Shown one piece after another: positions 42,555 through 52,435 of a DNA stretch of 64,000 bases (positions are counted from its first letter, which is position 1; each line of letters begins with the position of its first letter). A program made the translations under genes and the position numbers. Under the pieces are notes generated by a model that was not told the DNA's origin, ran no database searches, and worked only from the letters and a program-made list of their open reading frames with translations. The DNA is from SH-MAG3 sp035461245 (GTDB lineage Bacteria > Gemmatimonadota > Gemmatimonadetes > Longimicrobiales > RSA9), in contig DATHVP010000064.1 in the NCBI GenBank assembly GCA_035461245.1, positions 18,401 through 82,400 on the forward strand. The letters are read 5' to 3'.

Positions 42555-43652
42555 ATGCCGTCCACGCTGCGCTTCCTGAAACAGTACCTGCGCCCCGCCG
42601 AGGACGCCACCTCCGAGGCGGAGGTGGCGTACCGACGTGATGGCCATGAACTTCCGGCCACTGTGTACCGCCCCGCCGGCCGGACCGAAGCCCTGCCGGG
42701 ATGGGTCGTGCTGCACGGCCTCACCCGGACGGGCCGAAGGCACCGGTCACTGATCCGCTTTGCCCGGGCAGTCGCCAGCGCCGGCAACGTCGTTTTCGTG
42801 CCGGAGATCCCGGAGTGGCGAGACCTGCGCGTGGCGCCTGCCCTCACCATCGACACCATCCGCGCTGCGGTGCTGGCACTGCAGCAGCGCACGGACGTCA
42901 GGCATGAACGCGTCGGGCTGTTCGGCTTCTCCTTCGGTGCGACGCAGGCGCTCGTGTCTGCAACGGAGGCGGACATCGCCGCGCAACTGGCCGGCATCGC
43001 CGCCTGGGGCGGCTACTGCGATCTGCGACGTGTCTTCCGCTTTGGGCTGACCGGCATCCACGAACTCGACGGGACCACCTACCAGGCACGACCCGATCCG
43101 TACGGCACGTGGATCATGGCGGGCAATTACCTGCCCCTCGTGCCCGGCCATCGCTTCAGCCAGCCGGTCGCCACCGCCCTGCATGCGCTGGCACTGGAGG
43201 CGGGAGAACGCGGCGCGTACGCCTGGGAGCCCATCTACGACGAATCCAAGCGGCGCCTGCGAGCCGGACTCGCCCCTTCCAGCCGGGAACTGTTCGACAT
43301 GCTCGCACCGCTCACCACCGAGCCCCTGCCCCGGGCCGATCACGCGCTGGAACTTGCGGAGGCCCTCGCCGACACGGCGCTGGAACGGGATCCGCTGCTG
43401 GACCCGCAACCGCACCTGGGCGCCGTGCGTGTGCCCGTGGTCGTCGCGCACGGACGAGACGACCGCCTCATACCATTTTCGGAGAGCATTCGCCTGTCGA
43501 GGCACTTGCCGGACGGCCTCGTCAGGAGCGTCAACGTCACGGCGTTGTTTCAGCACTCCGGCGGTACGCAGAGCGGCCTGGGCCCTGTGGGCCTGCTTCG
43601 CGAAGCCAGTCGCTTCGCCATGCTCCTCCGTCGCGTACTCGGCCTCGTCTGA
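42555..43652 (+). CDS. Alpha/beta-hydrolase
   Basis: The 365-residue protein carries an oxyanion-hole strand (WVVLHGLTRTG), the nucleophile elbow GLFGFSFGATQALV with Ser, and a late strand with Asp (VVVAHGRDDRLIPFSES), followed by a probable catalytic His in ALFQHSGGTQS. There is no signal peptide. Substrate is unknown; it resembles dienelactone-hydrolase or acyl-transferase-like hydrolases. It diverges from the class V aminotransferase and lies upstream of a small unknown gene on the same strand. Confidence 0.85.
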   Translation: MPSTLRFLKQYLRPAEDATSEAEVAYRRDGHELPATVYRPAGRTEALPGWVVLHGLTRTGRRHRSLIRFARAVASAGNVVFVPEIPEWRDLRVAPALTIDTIRAAVLALQQRTDVRHERVGLFGFSFGATQALVSATEADIAAQLAGIAAWGGYCDLRRVFRFGLTGIHELDGTTYQARPDPYGTWIMAGNYLPLVPGHRFSQPVATALHALALEAGERGAYAWEPIYDESKRRLRAGLAPSSRELFDMLAPLTTEPLPRADHALELAEALADTALERDPLLDPQPHLGAVRVPVVVAHGRDDRLIPFSESIRLSRHLPDGLVRSVNVTALFQHSGGTQSGLGPVGLLREASRFAMLLRRVLGLV

Positions 43653-43746
43653 CGGGACGCAGGACCTTATTGCCGATTCGGTGGTACTGATTGCGAGGGC
43701 CACAGTGGCCCAGGCACCCGTATGACCCGCGCCTCTGGAGTTGTGG

Positions 43747-44178
43747 ATGGACTCTTCGGCGATCCCGGTGTTCCTCGCCGGACCGTTCCCGGTCGTGTAC
43801 TCGTCCGGTATCGACGAGGTCGAGCAGGAAGTGGAACTCGACGTCGCACTCATTATTGCCGGGCTTCCGACGATCATCGCATCAACCGCGTTCCCGTACG
43901 ACGATACGTGGGACCGTATCCGTGGCGCACTGGAAAGTGGCGATGCCCGTCTGGGTGTGGCCGGTGTACCCCACGAGGCCGAGTCTGACGCCGGCATCGC
44001 CGAAACGTTCGCGTCCGCATATATCGGCCTGGAGTGCGGCAATGGTGAGCGGCTGGTCCTGTCCCATATCCGGAGCCTGGACCCCGACACCAATGCCGAG
44101 GGCTATGCCCGTGAAGTCATGGATTCGCTGCTGCAGGGTCTGACGCCCGACGAGCTGGGCGTGACGCTGGACGACTAG
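43747..44178 (+). CDS. Hypothetical acidic protein, 143 residues
   Basis: The ATG at 43747 has GGAG 8 nt upstream. The protein is acidic, starts MDSSAIPVFLAGPFPVVYSS and has segments such as VELDVALIIAGLPTIIAS and YAREVMDSLLQGLTPDE; no signal, helix or motif is recognised. Codon-position GC looks like that of real genes. Its last 62 nt overlap the 3' end of the convergent TrkA-N/DHH gene. Function unknown. Confidence 0.6.
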   Translation: MDSSAIPVFLAGPFPVVYSSGIDEVEQEVELDVALIIAGLPTIIASTAFPYDDTWDRIRGALESGDARLGVAGVPHEAESDAGIAETFASAYIGLECGNGERLVLSHIRSLDPDTNAEGYAREVMDSLLQGLTPDELGVTLDD

Positions 44179-45607
44179 CGTCGCCGGCGAGGTCGCCCAG
44201 CACGGAGCGCATCAGTTCAATAAGTGCTGCTGGCGTGCCCTCGCCGGGCTCGGCGCCCAGAACGGCCGTGGCGGCCTCGGGCTCGAGCCGGACCCGTGCC
44301 ATCTCTGCGTGACCGCCACCGTTGCCGCCTTCTCCGGCGAGTGCCCTGGCCACGTCACCGGCGCCGATCCCGTTGGAACTTCCTGCGTGCCGCAGCGTGA
44401 TGACGAAACTGCCCTCCAGCAATGCTGCGGCCGCCACCCACGTGACGTTCTCGATGCCCAGACAGAAGTCGGCGAAATCCGGCAGCATGTGCGACTCGTC
44501 CGGCTCGAGCTGACCCAGCCAGGAAACGCAGAGTTCATCGCGGCATTCGACATCGGCGAGGGCACGGCCGAAGCGCCGTGCCGATTCCGCGGAGTAGCTG
44601 GGCCGCTCGAAGCGGCGAACCAGTTGCAGGTCTGCCAGGCGCTGCAGGAACGCATACGCCTCGACGTCGGCGGGTGATACGCCACGCGACAGCGCCTTCG
44701 TGTCGCTTCGGATCCCGTAGAGAAGCGCCGTGGCGAGCCGGCCACTGATCCGCTTCTCATCCAGGGCCCGCAGGTACTCCGTCAGCATTGTGGCGGTGGC
44801 GCCGTATGCTGGCCGGATATCGGCGAAGTCGGCCTGCCACGTGCCGTGCTCGGGGGGGTGGTGATCAATCACCGCTACCCGTGGCTGGCCGTCCTCCTGT
44901 ACGTCACGGGGCTGCGTGTCAACCACGATGACGCGGTCGAACCGGCGCAACTCGTCCATGGTGATACGGGTGACCCGGATGTTCAGCAGGTCGGCCATGC
45001 GCCGATTCTCCCGACGAGTCATGGGATCCACGGTCACAATCGGCATGGACTCGGCATTACGGCCCAGCAGCATACGCACACCCAGGGCGCTGGAGAGGGC
45101 GTCCGGGTCGGGGTCCGCGTGCACCATGATCGGGACGACGTCGGTCTCCCCGGCGAACGTTCGGAGGCACCATGTCCGACGCTCAGCCTCCAGCCGCTGA
45201 AGCTCATCGTCTATGTCGAGGCGCAGCACGTCCCTGATATCACCGCCCCGGGCCAGCGTGCCATCACCGGCATGATCCAGGTCCCGGACCTGGTCAGAAA
45301 GGATCAGCACTGCCGCGTCCGGTCTGACCGTCCGGAGCGCGCCCAGCGCACCCCGGACCCGCCCGCTGTCGGCCAGGTCGATAACGGCAGTGACGCCGTG
45401 GGCATCCCGCGTCCAGGCCCATGTGTCAGCGTCCGTCGGGTCGCCGGTAAACGCACGCACCCCCGCCCCTGCGTCATCCACCGGCCCGGGACTCCAACGC
45501 CGCACCTCCCGGTCGTGGGACCGGATCCGGGCCGGCAGGTCGGGGGAATCACTGATGACGATGAGAAGCGGCCGGACTCGCTCCGCCTCGATCTGTTCCG
45601 CTGGCAC
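44117..45607 (-). CDS. TrkA-N-like / DHH-DHHA1 phosphoesterase
   Basis: Of 496 residues, about 1-150 form a Rossmann-like TrkA-N domain (PLLIVISDS at the start and AVIDLADSGRVRGALGALR) and about 160-460 a DHH domain: VPIMVHADPDPDALSS, FDRVIVVDTQPRD, VAVIDHHPP, and a DHHA1 end GEGGNGGGHAEMA. The architecture is known in archaea and some bacteria and is thought to act on nucleotides or short RNA, gated by a bound ligand. A second DHH protein lies at 35235-36290. It overlaps the convergent gene by 62 nt. Confidence 0.88.
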   Translation of the reverse strand: MPAEQIEAERVRPLLIVISDSPDLPARIRSHDREVRRWSPGPVDDAGAGVRAFTGDPTDADTWAWTRDAHGVTAVIDLADSGRVRGALGALRTVRPDAAVLILSDQVRDLDHAGDGTLARGGDIRDVLRLDIDDELQRLEAERRTWCLRTFAGETDVVPIMVHADPDPDALSSALGVRMLLGRNAESMPIVTVDPMTRRENRRMADLLNIRVTRITMDELRRFDRVIVVDTQPRDVQEDGQPRVAVIDHHPPEHGTWQADFADIRPAYGATATMLTEYLRALDEKRISGRLATALLYGIRSDTKALSRGVSPADVEAYAFLQRLADLQLVRRFERPSYSAESARRFGRALADVECRDELCVSWLGQLEPDESHMLPDFADFCLGIENVTWVAAAALLEGSFVITLRHAGSSNGIGAGDVARALAGEGGNGGGHAEMARVRLEPEAATAVLGAEPGEGTPAALIELMRSVLGDLAGDASRPASRPARRASDPAAANP

Positions 45608-45687
45608 GCGCTTTCTCCAATAATCAGATTGGCGCCCGGACGTCCCGGGGACGCGAATGCTCAGTGCATCATTCGCGCCTGATCACG

Positions 45688-46620
45688 TCACAGGCAGGGC
45701 ACGCCGCCTATAGCCGTACGGATTCGCACGCTGCGCGTCACCAGGGAACCGAATAGGCCGGTGCCGGCCGCCGGGTCCGCACCTGTGACACTGGGCACCC
45801 GTACGGTGCCCGATGGGTTGAAGGAGCCGCCGCGCACCCAGTTCACGTAGTTGCGGTCGGCCGCTGCTACCACCACCTCCGTCTCCACGTCCGACGGCAG
45901 GCCGTCCTGTATGGCTACAAGCACCGGGTGCAGGGCTTCGCTCGCGCGATCAAAGACGCCGAATCCGGCCGGGAATGTCATGGTCGTATCCGACGCGCCG
46001 ATGGCCACACCCAGAAGGTCGAGGGGTTCCGGTGTGGCTGGCGGCACGGACACCCCCTGCCGCCTGAGCGCGGAGGCGAGACCACTGAAGCGCGCCTGCA
46101 TCACGTACACCCACGCGCCGTCGGCGCGGGTCCACACAAGCGGCAACGTGGTGCCGGGTGAGAGCCGGCAGCTGGCAACAGACGGCATCACGAAATCGAA
46201 ATCCGATGGTACGCGCGTGGTAGCCTGGAGCGGCGCCCGGTCGGGCAGTTCGACGCGCAGCGAGTACGTGGCGCCAGGCCGTACCGCGTCAGCAGGCACG
46301 GTCGCAGCGTGGCACGTTCCCACGCCTGCCAGCGCAGGAGGCGGCGCCGGCACCAGGCACACGTCATCGTCAGTTGCCACGAGCTCGAACTCTCCACCGC
46401 GCTCCTGGTCCTCGATGAAAACCCGGGCGCCATGCACGCGGGCCGTCCCGCCGGGCGTCACCGAACGGTGCAGGTACGCGGTCTGTGCAGGGCTGCCAGC
46501 GTGCAGCACGACCTCGGCCACCACCGTGTCGCTGGCGGTGGCGATCACGATCTCCTGTAACTCACAGGCCGCCAGTGATACCACCGTGACGAGTGACAGC
46601 AGCCGACAGCATTTCGTCAT
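45688..46620 (-). CDS. Lipoprotein, DUF4249-like
   Basis: The N-terminus is a lipoprotein signal (SLVTVVSLAACE). The mature part is beta-rich: VHGARVFIEDQERGG, a SLRVELPDRAPLQATTRVPSDF segment of Ig-like type, and an end FNPSGTVRVPSVTGADPA. DUF4249-like lipoproteins usually follow a TonB receptor gene, which fits the operon here (TonB receptor, MscS, this gene). The start overlaps the MscS stop by 4 nt. The domain assignment is tentative. 310 residues. Confidence 0.7.
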   Translation of the reverse strand: MTKCCRLLSLVTVVSLAACELQEIVIATASDTVVAEVVLHAGSPAQTAYLHRSVTPGGTARVHGARVFIEDQERGGEFELVATDDDVCLVPAPPPALAGVGTCHAATVPADAVRPGATYSLRVELPDRAPLQATTRVPSDFDFVMPSVASCRLSPGTTLPLVWTRADGAWVYVMQARFSGLASALRRQGVSVPPATPEPLDLLGVAIGASDTTMTFPAGFGVFDRASEALHPVLVAIQDGLPSDVETEVVVAAADRNYVNWVRGGSFNPSGTVRVPSVTGADPAAGTGLFGSLVTRSVRIRTAIGGVPCL

Positions 46621-47540
46621 GACAGGTCGGGCTCCGCCCGCCGCAGCGTGCGAACCTCGGTACTGCGGTCGAAGAAACGCTGCGTCCGGTAAGCGATATC
46701 AATGTCATCCCGGGCGCTGATGGCGTCGAGCAGGTCCTCCCAGATGACCTGTTCCGTACCCCTGCGCTGGCGGGCGCCGCACATGTAGCGGAGCGTCAGC
46801 ACGATGCCGTACTCGCCGCCCCGGGTGTAGACCGCGGGCGCAAGCGTGGAGTAGAAGATCGGGTACTCATCGCTGCGCGCCAGCACCTGTCGCTCCAGCT
46901 CCGGACCCATGCGATGCCGTTCGCCGACCTCCAGCAGCAGCCGCTTCGCCTCCCGCCAGTTACTCTCGAAGGTGATCGTTACGCTCACCTCATTCCAGAG
47001 GTACGGAAATGCCTTCGTGTAGTTTGCCTGCGGCTCGGTGAAGAGTCGGCCATTGGGAATATGAATGATGCGGCCGGTGCTCTGGTCGGCGTCGACCCAG
47101 TTGCCGACCTCGAGGATGGAGAACTGGAAGAGCCGCCGGTCAATGACATCGCCGGCATGCTCGCCTACCTGGATGCGATCACCCACGACGAATGGCCGGC
47201 GCCACAGCAGGAATGCCCAGCCGGCCATGTTCATCACCGGTTCCTTCAGGGAGATCACGAGCCCGGCGGCCACCAGCCCCATGAACGTGGCCACCGACCG
47301 GAACCCCACGAACCAGATCCGGCCGACGAGGAGGATTCCGATGAGGGTGGCCGCGTACGACAACGCCTTGTTCCAGTGGTACCGGGCATGGACATCCTGC
47401 ACGCGCCGGTTGACTACGCGGGACAGCATGCTCCGGGCGACGACCAGCAGGCCAATCAGGATCAGGGTCTCAGCCAGGCGAATCTCAACCAGCCCGAGGT
47501 CGGACCATACCGAGGCGGCTGATTCCAGCACGTCACGCAT
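46617..47540 (-). CDS. MscS-type mechanosensitive channel
   Basis: The 307-residue membrane protein has three N-terminal helices, a pore-lining stretch (VATFMGLVAAGLVISLKEPVMNMAGW), the beta domain (PFVVGDRIQVGEHAGDVIDRRLF) and a C-terminal cytosolic domain (NEVSVTITFESNWREAKRLL). It releases solutes when membrane tension rises. It overlaps the TonB-receptor stop by one base and the lipoprotein start by 4 nt, so all three are one transcription unit. It is unusual to find an MscS gene between a TonB receptor and a surface lipoprotein. Confidence 0.9.
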   Translation of the reverse strand: MRDVLESAASVWSDLGLVEIRLAETLILIGLLVVARSMLSRVVNRRVQDVHARYHWNKALSYAATLIGILLVGRIWFVGFRSVATFMGLVAAGLVISLKEPVMNMAGWAFLLWRRPFVVGDRIQVGEHAGDVIDRRLFQFSILEVGNWVDADQSTGRIIHIPNGRLFTEPQANYTKAFPYLWNEVSVTITFESNWREAKRLLLEVGERHRMGPELERQVLARSDEYPIFYSTLAPAVYTRGGEYGIVLTLRYMCGARQRRGTEQVIWEDLLDAISARDDIDIAYRTQRFFDRSTEVRTLRRAEPDLS

Positions 47541-49921
47541 CAGAATCTGACCTCCACGCCGGCTGTGGGCAGGATCGGGAACATGGAGATGCCGGATCGT
47601 ACCGGTGGATCGCGGCCGTATTCATAGAAGTAGAACAGAACGTTGCGGCGGTTGTAGACGTTCAGCACCTCCAGGTGCGGCGTCAAGGTGCCCCAGGACC
47701 GATGGTAGGTCCTGCGAGCACTCAGGTCCAGCCGGTGGTACGAGGGGTATCGCTCTGCGTTCCGGGGCCCCAGCGCCACCGCGCTGTCCGCAGTATCCCG
47801 CGATGCGCCCGGCCAGCGCCAGGCGCCGTCCACCAGATCATACTCATAGTAGGCGTATGCGGCCAGCGGCCGCGTATGCGGTAATCCCGTCCCGAAATTC
47901 CACCGGAGCCCGATTTCCGTATCTGCGGTGAGCAGAAGCTGCAACGCAAAATCCATATCCACCCGTCGATCGAACACCGGCGCGTACCGGAGCGTGGGGG
48001 GCGGCTCCGTACCGGCAAAGACGTCCTCAAACTCCCGGACGGCGCGCAGCCAGGACAGAGCCAGCATGGGACGCAGAGTCCCCACTTCCCGGCGGATATG
48101 CATATCGGCGCCATAGCTGAGGCCTGTGCCGGTGAGCAGGTCATCAGCGGGATCGTTCGGGTCGTCGGCAGCATTGATGGTTGCAACCCCGTCAAAGCTC
48201 CGGATCCATGCCTCGACGCCACCGAACCATCCATCGGTCGGATACCCCTCCAACCCGACCTGCGCCTGGTCGGACGTCACCACAGGCGCGCGCTCGCCCG
48301 ACAGCACCCAGACGTCTATGCCCAGCGGCAGTTCCTCATCCCGCAGGGAATGCACGAACTGCGTATAGCGACCGGCCGCCAGCTTCAGGGCAATGTCCCC
48401 TGACCCCAGGAATCGCTTGGCCGCTGCCCGCGGCTGCAGTTCGGACCGGATCGCACCGTTATCAGGGAACCAGCTATCCAGGCGCAGGCCCGCCTCCAGC
48501 ACCCACTGCGGTGGCGACCACGCGCCCTGCACGTACGTGCCGGCCAGCCAGCCGGCTGCCTGGCCGCCGCCGAATTCGGTCCCGCCGGAAACGGCGGTGT
48601 TGTGATAACGCAGGCGGTCGAGAGCGACACCCGTACCCGTCACGACATTGTCTGCCGGTCGAAATTCCAGGCCTGAGCGCAGCAGCAACTGGTCAATGCG
48701 GCTGGCGAACTCGGTATCATCGAACTCCGGAAATCGAATGGACGTGGCAAAGCGACTGTACCCGCCGCTGACTCTCAGCAGACTCGCTGAACCCAACGGC
48801 TGTGTGAATCCCGCGCCGACTGCATCATTGCCCCAGCCCCACTTCACGCGGAGCGGGAATGACTCACTGCCCGTCAGGTCGAGAACGTCACGCCCCGTAT
48901 ACCCCGTCACGGTCAGGCGGCCGCCGTCGGCGGTCCATGCCTCGCCCACTGCCTGGACATCCGTAAGGTGATAGGGGAAGTCGAAAAACGGGCGCAGCAG
49001 CTGGTCGAAGTAGGAACGACGCACCGAGATCCTGGCCCGGGCACTCCCCAGACCCACCGCCCCCACAAGACCGTCCGGAATGTCCCAGCCGACGGCCGCT
49101 CGCCCCGCCAGCAGCGAGATGCCCCCCTGCACGTCAGGACCGGGCCCGCCCACCGCCGACTCCACGGACAGGACTGATGAGACGCGGCCGCCGAACTCGG
49201 CGGGAAAGCCGCCGGTCATCATCTCCGCCCGCGCGATCATGTCCGAGTTGAACACGCTGAACAACCCACCCAGATGGAACGGATTGTAGATGGGCAGTCC
49301 GTCCAGCAGGATGAGATTCTGGTCTGCAGAGCCGCCCCGCACATTGAATGCGGCCGAAAAATCGGATGTGGTGACAACCCCGGGCAACACAGCTACTGCA
49401 CGCAGGATGTCCGCCCCGCCGGCCGCCGGCAGCAGCATCAGGTCACGTTGTGTTATCTCAGCGGTGGTCCTGCCCGCCGTCTCGGCAAACCGGGCTCGGC
49501 GGCGCTCCGCCTCTACCGTCACCTGCGGCAGTAACACGGCACCCTCTGCAAGGACAACCTCCAGCACCGCGCTCCTGCCGGGTAGCACTTCCCCCGTTGC
49601 AACCCCCGTTTCGAAACCCAGGGACCTCACCGTCACCTCGTACTCTCCGGCAGGCAGCATCAGGAAGTGGGCACGGCCTCGCGAGTCCGTGTCCCCGAAG
49701 CGCGCGATGACGGTATCCGGCAGCGTGCGCAGCGTGACCAGCGCCCCGCCCACGGGCACGCCCCGGGCGGTAACACGAACCTCCAGGGCACCGCTCTGTG
49801 CCGCGGCAGCCGCCGGGGCCGCGAGACACAATGCGACACAGCAGGCCAGCCTTGCGGCCTGCCCTGCCCCGACGCACCGGGACGCCAGCCGCATCGTGCT
49901 CGCCGGGCGTGATGTGGCCAT
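47540..49921 (-). CDS. TonB-dependent outer-membrane receptor with CarboxypepD_reg domain
   Basis: I choose ATG 49921 (793 residues), with 49894 an alternative. A long signal (ACCVALCLAAPAAAAAQ) leads to a carboxypeptidase-like beta domain (residues about 45-125), a plug (AAGGADILRAVAVLPGVVTTSDFSAAFNVRGGSADQNLILLDGLP pattern, with the RGG segment) and a C-terminal barrel ending VEVRF. The plug motif NVRGGSADQNLILLDG is diagnostic. The ligand is unknown. It diverges from the Ig-like lipoprotein across 135 bp and is the first gene of a unit with MscS and a DUF4249-like lipoprotein. Confidence 0.93.
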   Translation of the reverse strand: MATSRPASTMRLASRCVGAGQAARLACCVALCLAAPAAAAAQSGALEVRVTARGVPVGGALVTLRTLPDTVIARFGDTDSRGRAHFLMLPAGEYEVTVRSLGFETGVATGEVLPGRSAVLEVVLAEGAVLLPQVTVEAERRRARFAETAGRTTAEITQRDLMLLPAAGGADILRAVAVLPGVVTTSDFSAAFNVRGGSADQNLILLDGLPIYNPFHLGGLFSVFNSDMIARAEMMTGGFPAEFGGRVSSVLSVESAVGGPGPDVQGGISLLAGRAAVGWDIPDGLVGAVGLGSARARISVRRSYFDQLLRPFFDFPYHLTDVQAVGEAWTADGGRLTVTGYTGRDVLDLTGSESFPLRVKWGWGNDAVGAGFTQPLGSASLLRVSGGYSRFATSIRFPEFDDTEFASRIDQLLLRSGLEFRPADNVVTGTGVALDRLRYHNTAVSGGTEFGGGQAAGWLAGTYVQGAWSPPQWVLEAGLRLDSWFPDNGAIRSELQPRAAAKRFLGSGDIALKLAAGRYTQFVHSLRDEELPLGIDVWVLSGERAPVVTSDQAQVGLEGYPTDGWFGGVEAWIRSFDGVATINAADDPNDPADDLLTGTGLSYGADMHIRREVGTLRPMLALSWLRAVREFEDVFAGTEPPPTLRYAPVFDRRVDMDFALQLLLTADTEIGLRWNFGTGLPHTRPLAAYAYYEYDLVDGAWRWPGASRDTADSAVALGPRNAERYPSYHRLDLSARRTYHRSWGTLTPHLEVLNVYNRRNVLFYFYEYGRDPPVRSGISMFPILPTAGVEVRF

Positions 49922-50056
49922 TGACTGCAACCCTTTTATCAAGCGCGGGTTATAGGTAGTATTCTGGATCCGCCCCATGGCTCTCCAGGGGGCGTCGATT
50001 AAGCTAACAAGCGAATCTCGCGCCCCGTCGCGCGTCGCACCAGCAGATCGGCACTC

Positions 50057-52369
50057 ATGCGCCACACTGCCCTGCTCCCTCTCGTGGTTGCCACCCTTGC
50101 CCTGGTCGCCTGCGATCGCGCAAGTGCTCCCGTCCGGCCGGCGGCCATGGAGCCGCTCCACGCGTCGGTGCAGGAGGGCACGGCGGGCGAGGCGGTAGCA
50201 CAGGCCCCCGCAGTACGCGTGACGGCGGAGGATGGCAGGGCGGCGCCGGGCGTCGTAGTTCGCTTTGCCGTCACGACCGGGGAAGGCGCCATATCCGCGG
50301 CCCAGGTCGAGACCGACGTACACGGCGAAGCACGTCTTGGATATTGGCGGCTGGGTGAGCGGGCCGGCGACAACCGCGTCACAGCCATCGTTCCGGGGAT
50401 TGAAGGCAATCTCACGTTCCATGCGATGGGGCTGCCGGGACCTGCCGTGCGGCTGGCGGTCATCGCCGAACCGGGCAGCGTCTCGGCGAGCGGCGTGCCC
50501 ATCACCCCGCAGCCAGTGATCGCGCTCCAGGACAGATTCGGTAACACCTCACCGGAAGCGGGCGTCCGGGTGGTCGCGTCGGCGGACCCCAGCGTCGCTA
50601 CGGCGCAGGGAGACACCGCAACCACCGGCGCGGACGGCAGGGCAGTCTTTACGGCGCTCCGGCTGGATGGGCCGGCCGGAGAGTACACGCTGCACTTTGC
50701 AGCGCGGGACCTGGCCCCGGCCGCAGCGGCTTCGGACCTCCATCTGGTGCACGAGCAGCCCGGCATCTGCAGTGGCGCGCTCCCCCTTGCCTTCGGCCTT
50801 GGGCAGACGCGGCGCGTCACGCTCGATAGCCCGCAGGGCCTTGCCTGCCTCGAGTTCGACCAGGCACGCAATGCGGGCCAGCAGTACCTGGTGCTCCTCG
50901 AGAACATGCCCATGTACGGCGGCTTTGATGGTGCGCTGTTCAACGCCGTGCGCCTCGGGGAGCAGCCTTCGCCCCGGAACTTCAGCTACACGCTGAGCAG
51001 TGCACCGCCCGGCACATCTGCCGTCAGCCCGACGATGGCCCTGCAGCGCGCAACCGCGGACGCGCCGGCCGGCCACGTCTGGGATTTCGGCGAGGGACCC
51101 ATCTACGAACTGCGACCGGACCCGCCGGCAGGCGGCCTGCCGGAACTCTGGATTGCGGGGAAGGACCGGACCCTCGGCCTGGCCAGCACGGTCTCAGCGC
51201 CGGTGGTCGGTGACACGATCCATGGGATATGGATGGAAGCGCTATCCCACCTTGGCATTCCTGCCGGCGCGCAGAGCGCCGTTGTCCGGTTCGTGTCTGA
51301 CGAGCTGATCATCGCCGAGGACGTGCGCCTCCCGGAACTGCAGCGTCATGGTGGCGGCTACAATACGCCGTTGCATCCGGACACGCTGGTGGCCATCGGC
51401 CGTGAGTACGCTCGCCATGCCAGCAGGCAGAGCGGCGAGTTGTTCGCCGGCACCCACAACGCGGCGGTCAGCAACGTGCGAGGCGGCCGGGTCGTCGCAG
51501 TGCATTCCATCATGTATGCCAGCAACATCTGGGGCTACACCTACTCCACCAGTGATTACTTCGTCTTCGACTACTGGGTTGGCAGCCAGACGCAGGGCTC
51601 CATTGGAGGGTTGAACCAGCGGGTCGAACGGGTGGTGGACAACCTGTTCATGCACGAAGTCGCGCACATGCGGGAGGCCGGACTGCTGCAGCAAGCGGGC
51701 CTGATGCATCGACGGGGCAACCAGTGGTTCGTGGAGGGCTTCGCCCGGTTTTCCGAACGCCTCCCCATCGCCGCACGCCTCCTCGGCAACGACGATCCGT
51801 CACGCACCTCCAACGTAGTGCTGCCCCTGAACAGTGCGTTCAATAACGCCTATTTCCGCGACGATGTTCCCACCTATCTCAGCATGATCGATGCGGCCTT
51901 CAGCGGCTACCAGAATTCATCGTTCGTCTTCGATTACCTGGCCGACATGGTCGCCCTGGGTGGCGGGGACTGGCGGGAAGCGCTGCGGGAGTTCGCGGTC
52001 GCAGCAGGCAGACCGGACGTACTCGACGACGTCACACTGAGACGAGCGGGGGTGCGGTTCCCTGAACTGTTCACACGGGCCAGGATTGCCCTTTATCTCG
52101 ATGACATCGGCACCGCAGGGCTGCCGGCGTGGACGCAGTACCACCAGTACCACCTGCGTCAGAGCCGCCCGCCTGGCACGGGGACAGACCCGAGAAACGC
52201 GTTCCCGCGCCTGGTGCCGGGGGATACCACTGCTCTGGAGGGCAGCATCGCGGCGGGCGCGGCCGCGGGCTTCGTGATCGACGGGACGGCAGCCACGTCA
52301 AGTGGCCGGTACCGCATTGATGGCCCCGCAACCCCAAACGCCGTGCTGTCGGTAACCCGGATCCGCTGA
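50057..52369 (+). CDS. Surface lipoprotein with Ig-like repeats and HExxH metallopeptidase
   Basis: The N-terminus has a lipoprotein signal (VVATLALVACD). Residues about 40-230 are two invasin-type Ig-like domains (RVTAEDGRAAPGVVVRFAV and IALQDRFGNTSPEAGVRVVAS). The middle is unassigned. Near residue 534 a zinc-protease motif MHEVAHMREAG is followed by WFVEGFARF, giving a third Glu ligand about 25 residues on, as in gluzincins. The 770-residue protein probably faces the cell exterior; substrate unknown. It stands alone and diverges from the TonB receptor. Confidence 0.8.
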   Translation: MRHTALLPLVVATLALVACDRASAPVRPAAMEPLHASVQEGTAGEAVAQAPAVRVTAEDGRAAPGVVVRFAVTTGEGAISAAQVETDVHGEARLGYWRLGERAGDNRVTAIVPGIEGNLTFHAMGLPGPAVRLAVIAEPGSVSASGVPITPQPVIALQDRFGNTSPEAGVRVVASADPSVATAQGDTATTGADGRAVFTALRLDGPAGEYTLHFAARDLAPAAAASDLHLVHEQPGICSGALPLAFGLGQTRRVTLDSPQGLACLEFDQARNAGQQYLVLLENMPMYGGFDGALFNAVRLGEQPSPRNFSYTLSSAPPGTSAVSPTMALQRATADAPAGHVWDFGEGPIYELRPDPPAGGLPELWIAGKDRTLGLASTVSAPVVGDTIHGIWMEALSHLGIPAGAQSAVVRFVSDELIIAEDVRLPELQRHGGGYNTPLHPDTLVAIGREYARHASRQSGELFAGTHNAAVSNVRGGRVVAVHSIMYASNIWGYTYSTSDYFVFDYWVGSQTQGSIGGLNQRVERVVDNLFMHEVAHMREAGLLQQAGLMHRRGNQWFVEGFARFSERLPIAARLLGNDDPSRTSNVVLPLNSAFNNAYFRDDVPTYLSMIDAAFSGYQNSSFVFDYLADMVALGGGDWREALREFAVAAGRPDVLDDVTLRRAGVRFPELFTRARIALYLDDIGTAGLPAWTQYHQYHLRQSRPPGTGTDPRNAFPRLVPGDTTALEGSIAAGAAAGFVIDGTAATSSGRYRIDGPATPNAVLSVTRIR

Positions 52370-52435
52370 CCCCATTCTGCGGTCCGGCGACCGCCCCGGC
52401 AGGACAGGCCATTCCCACGCGGTGATGCCGACCCG

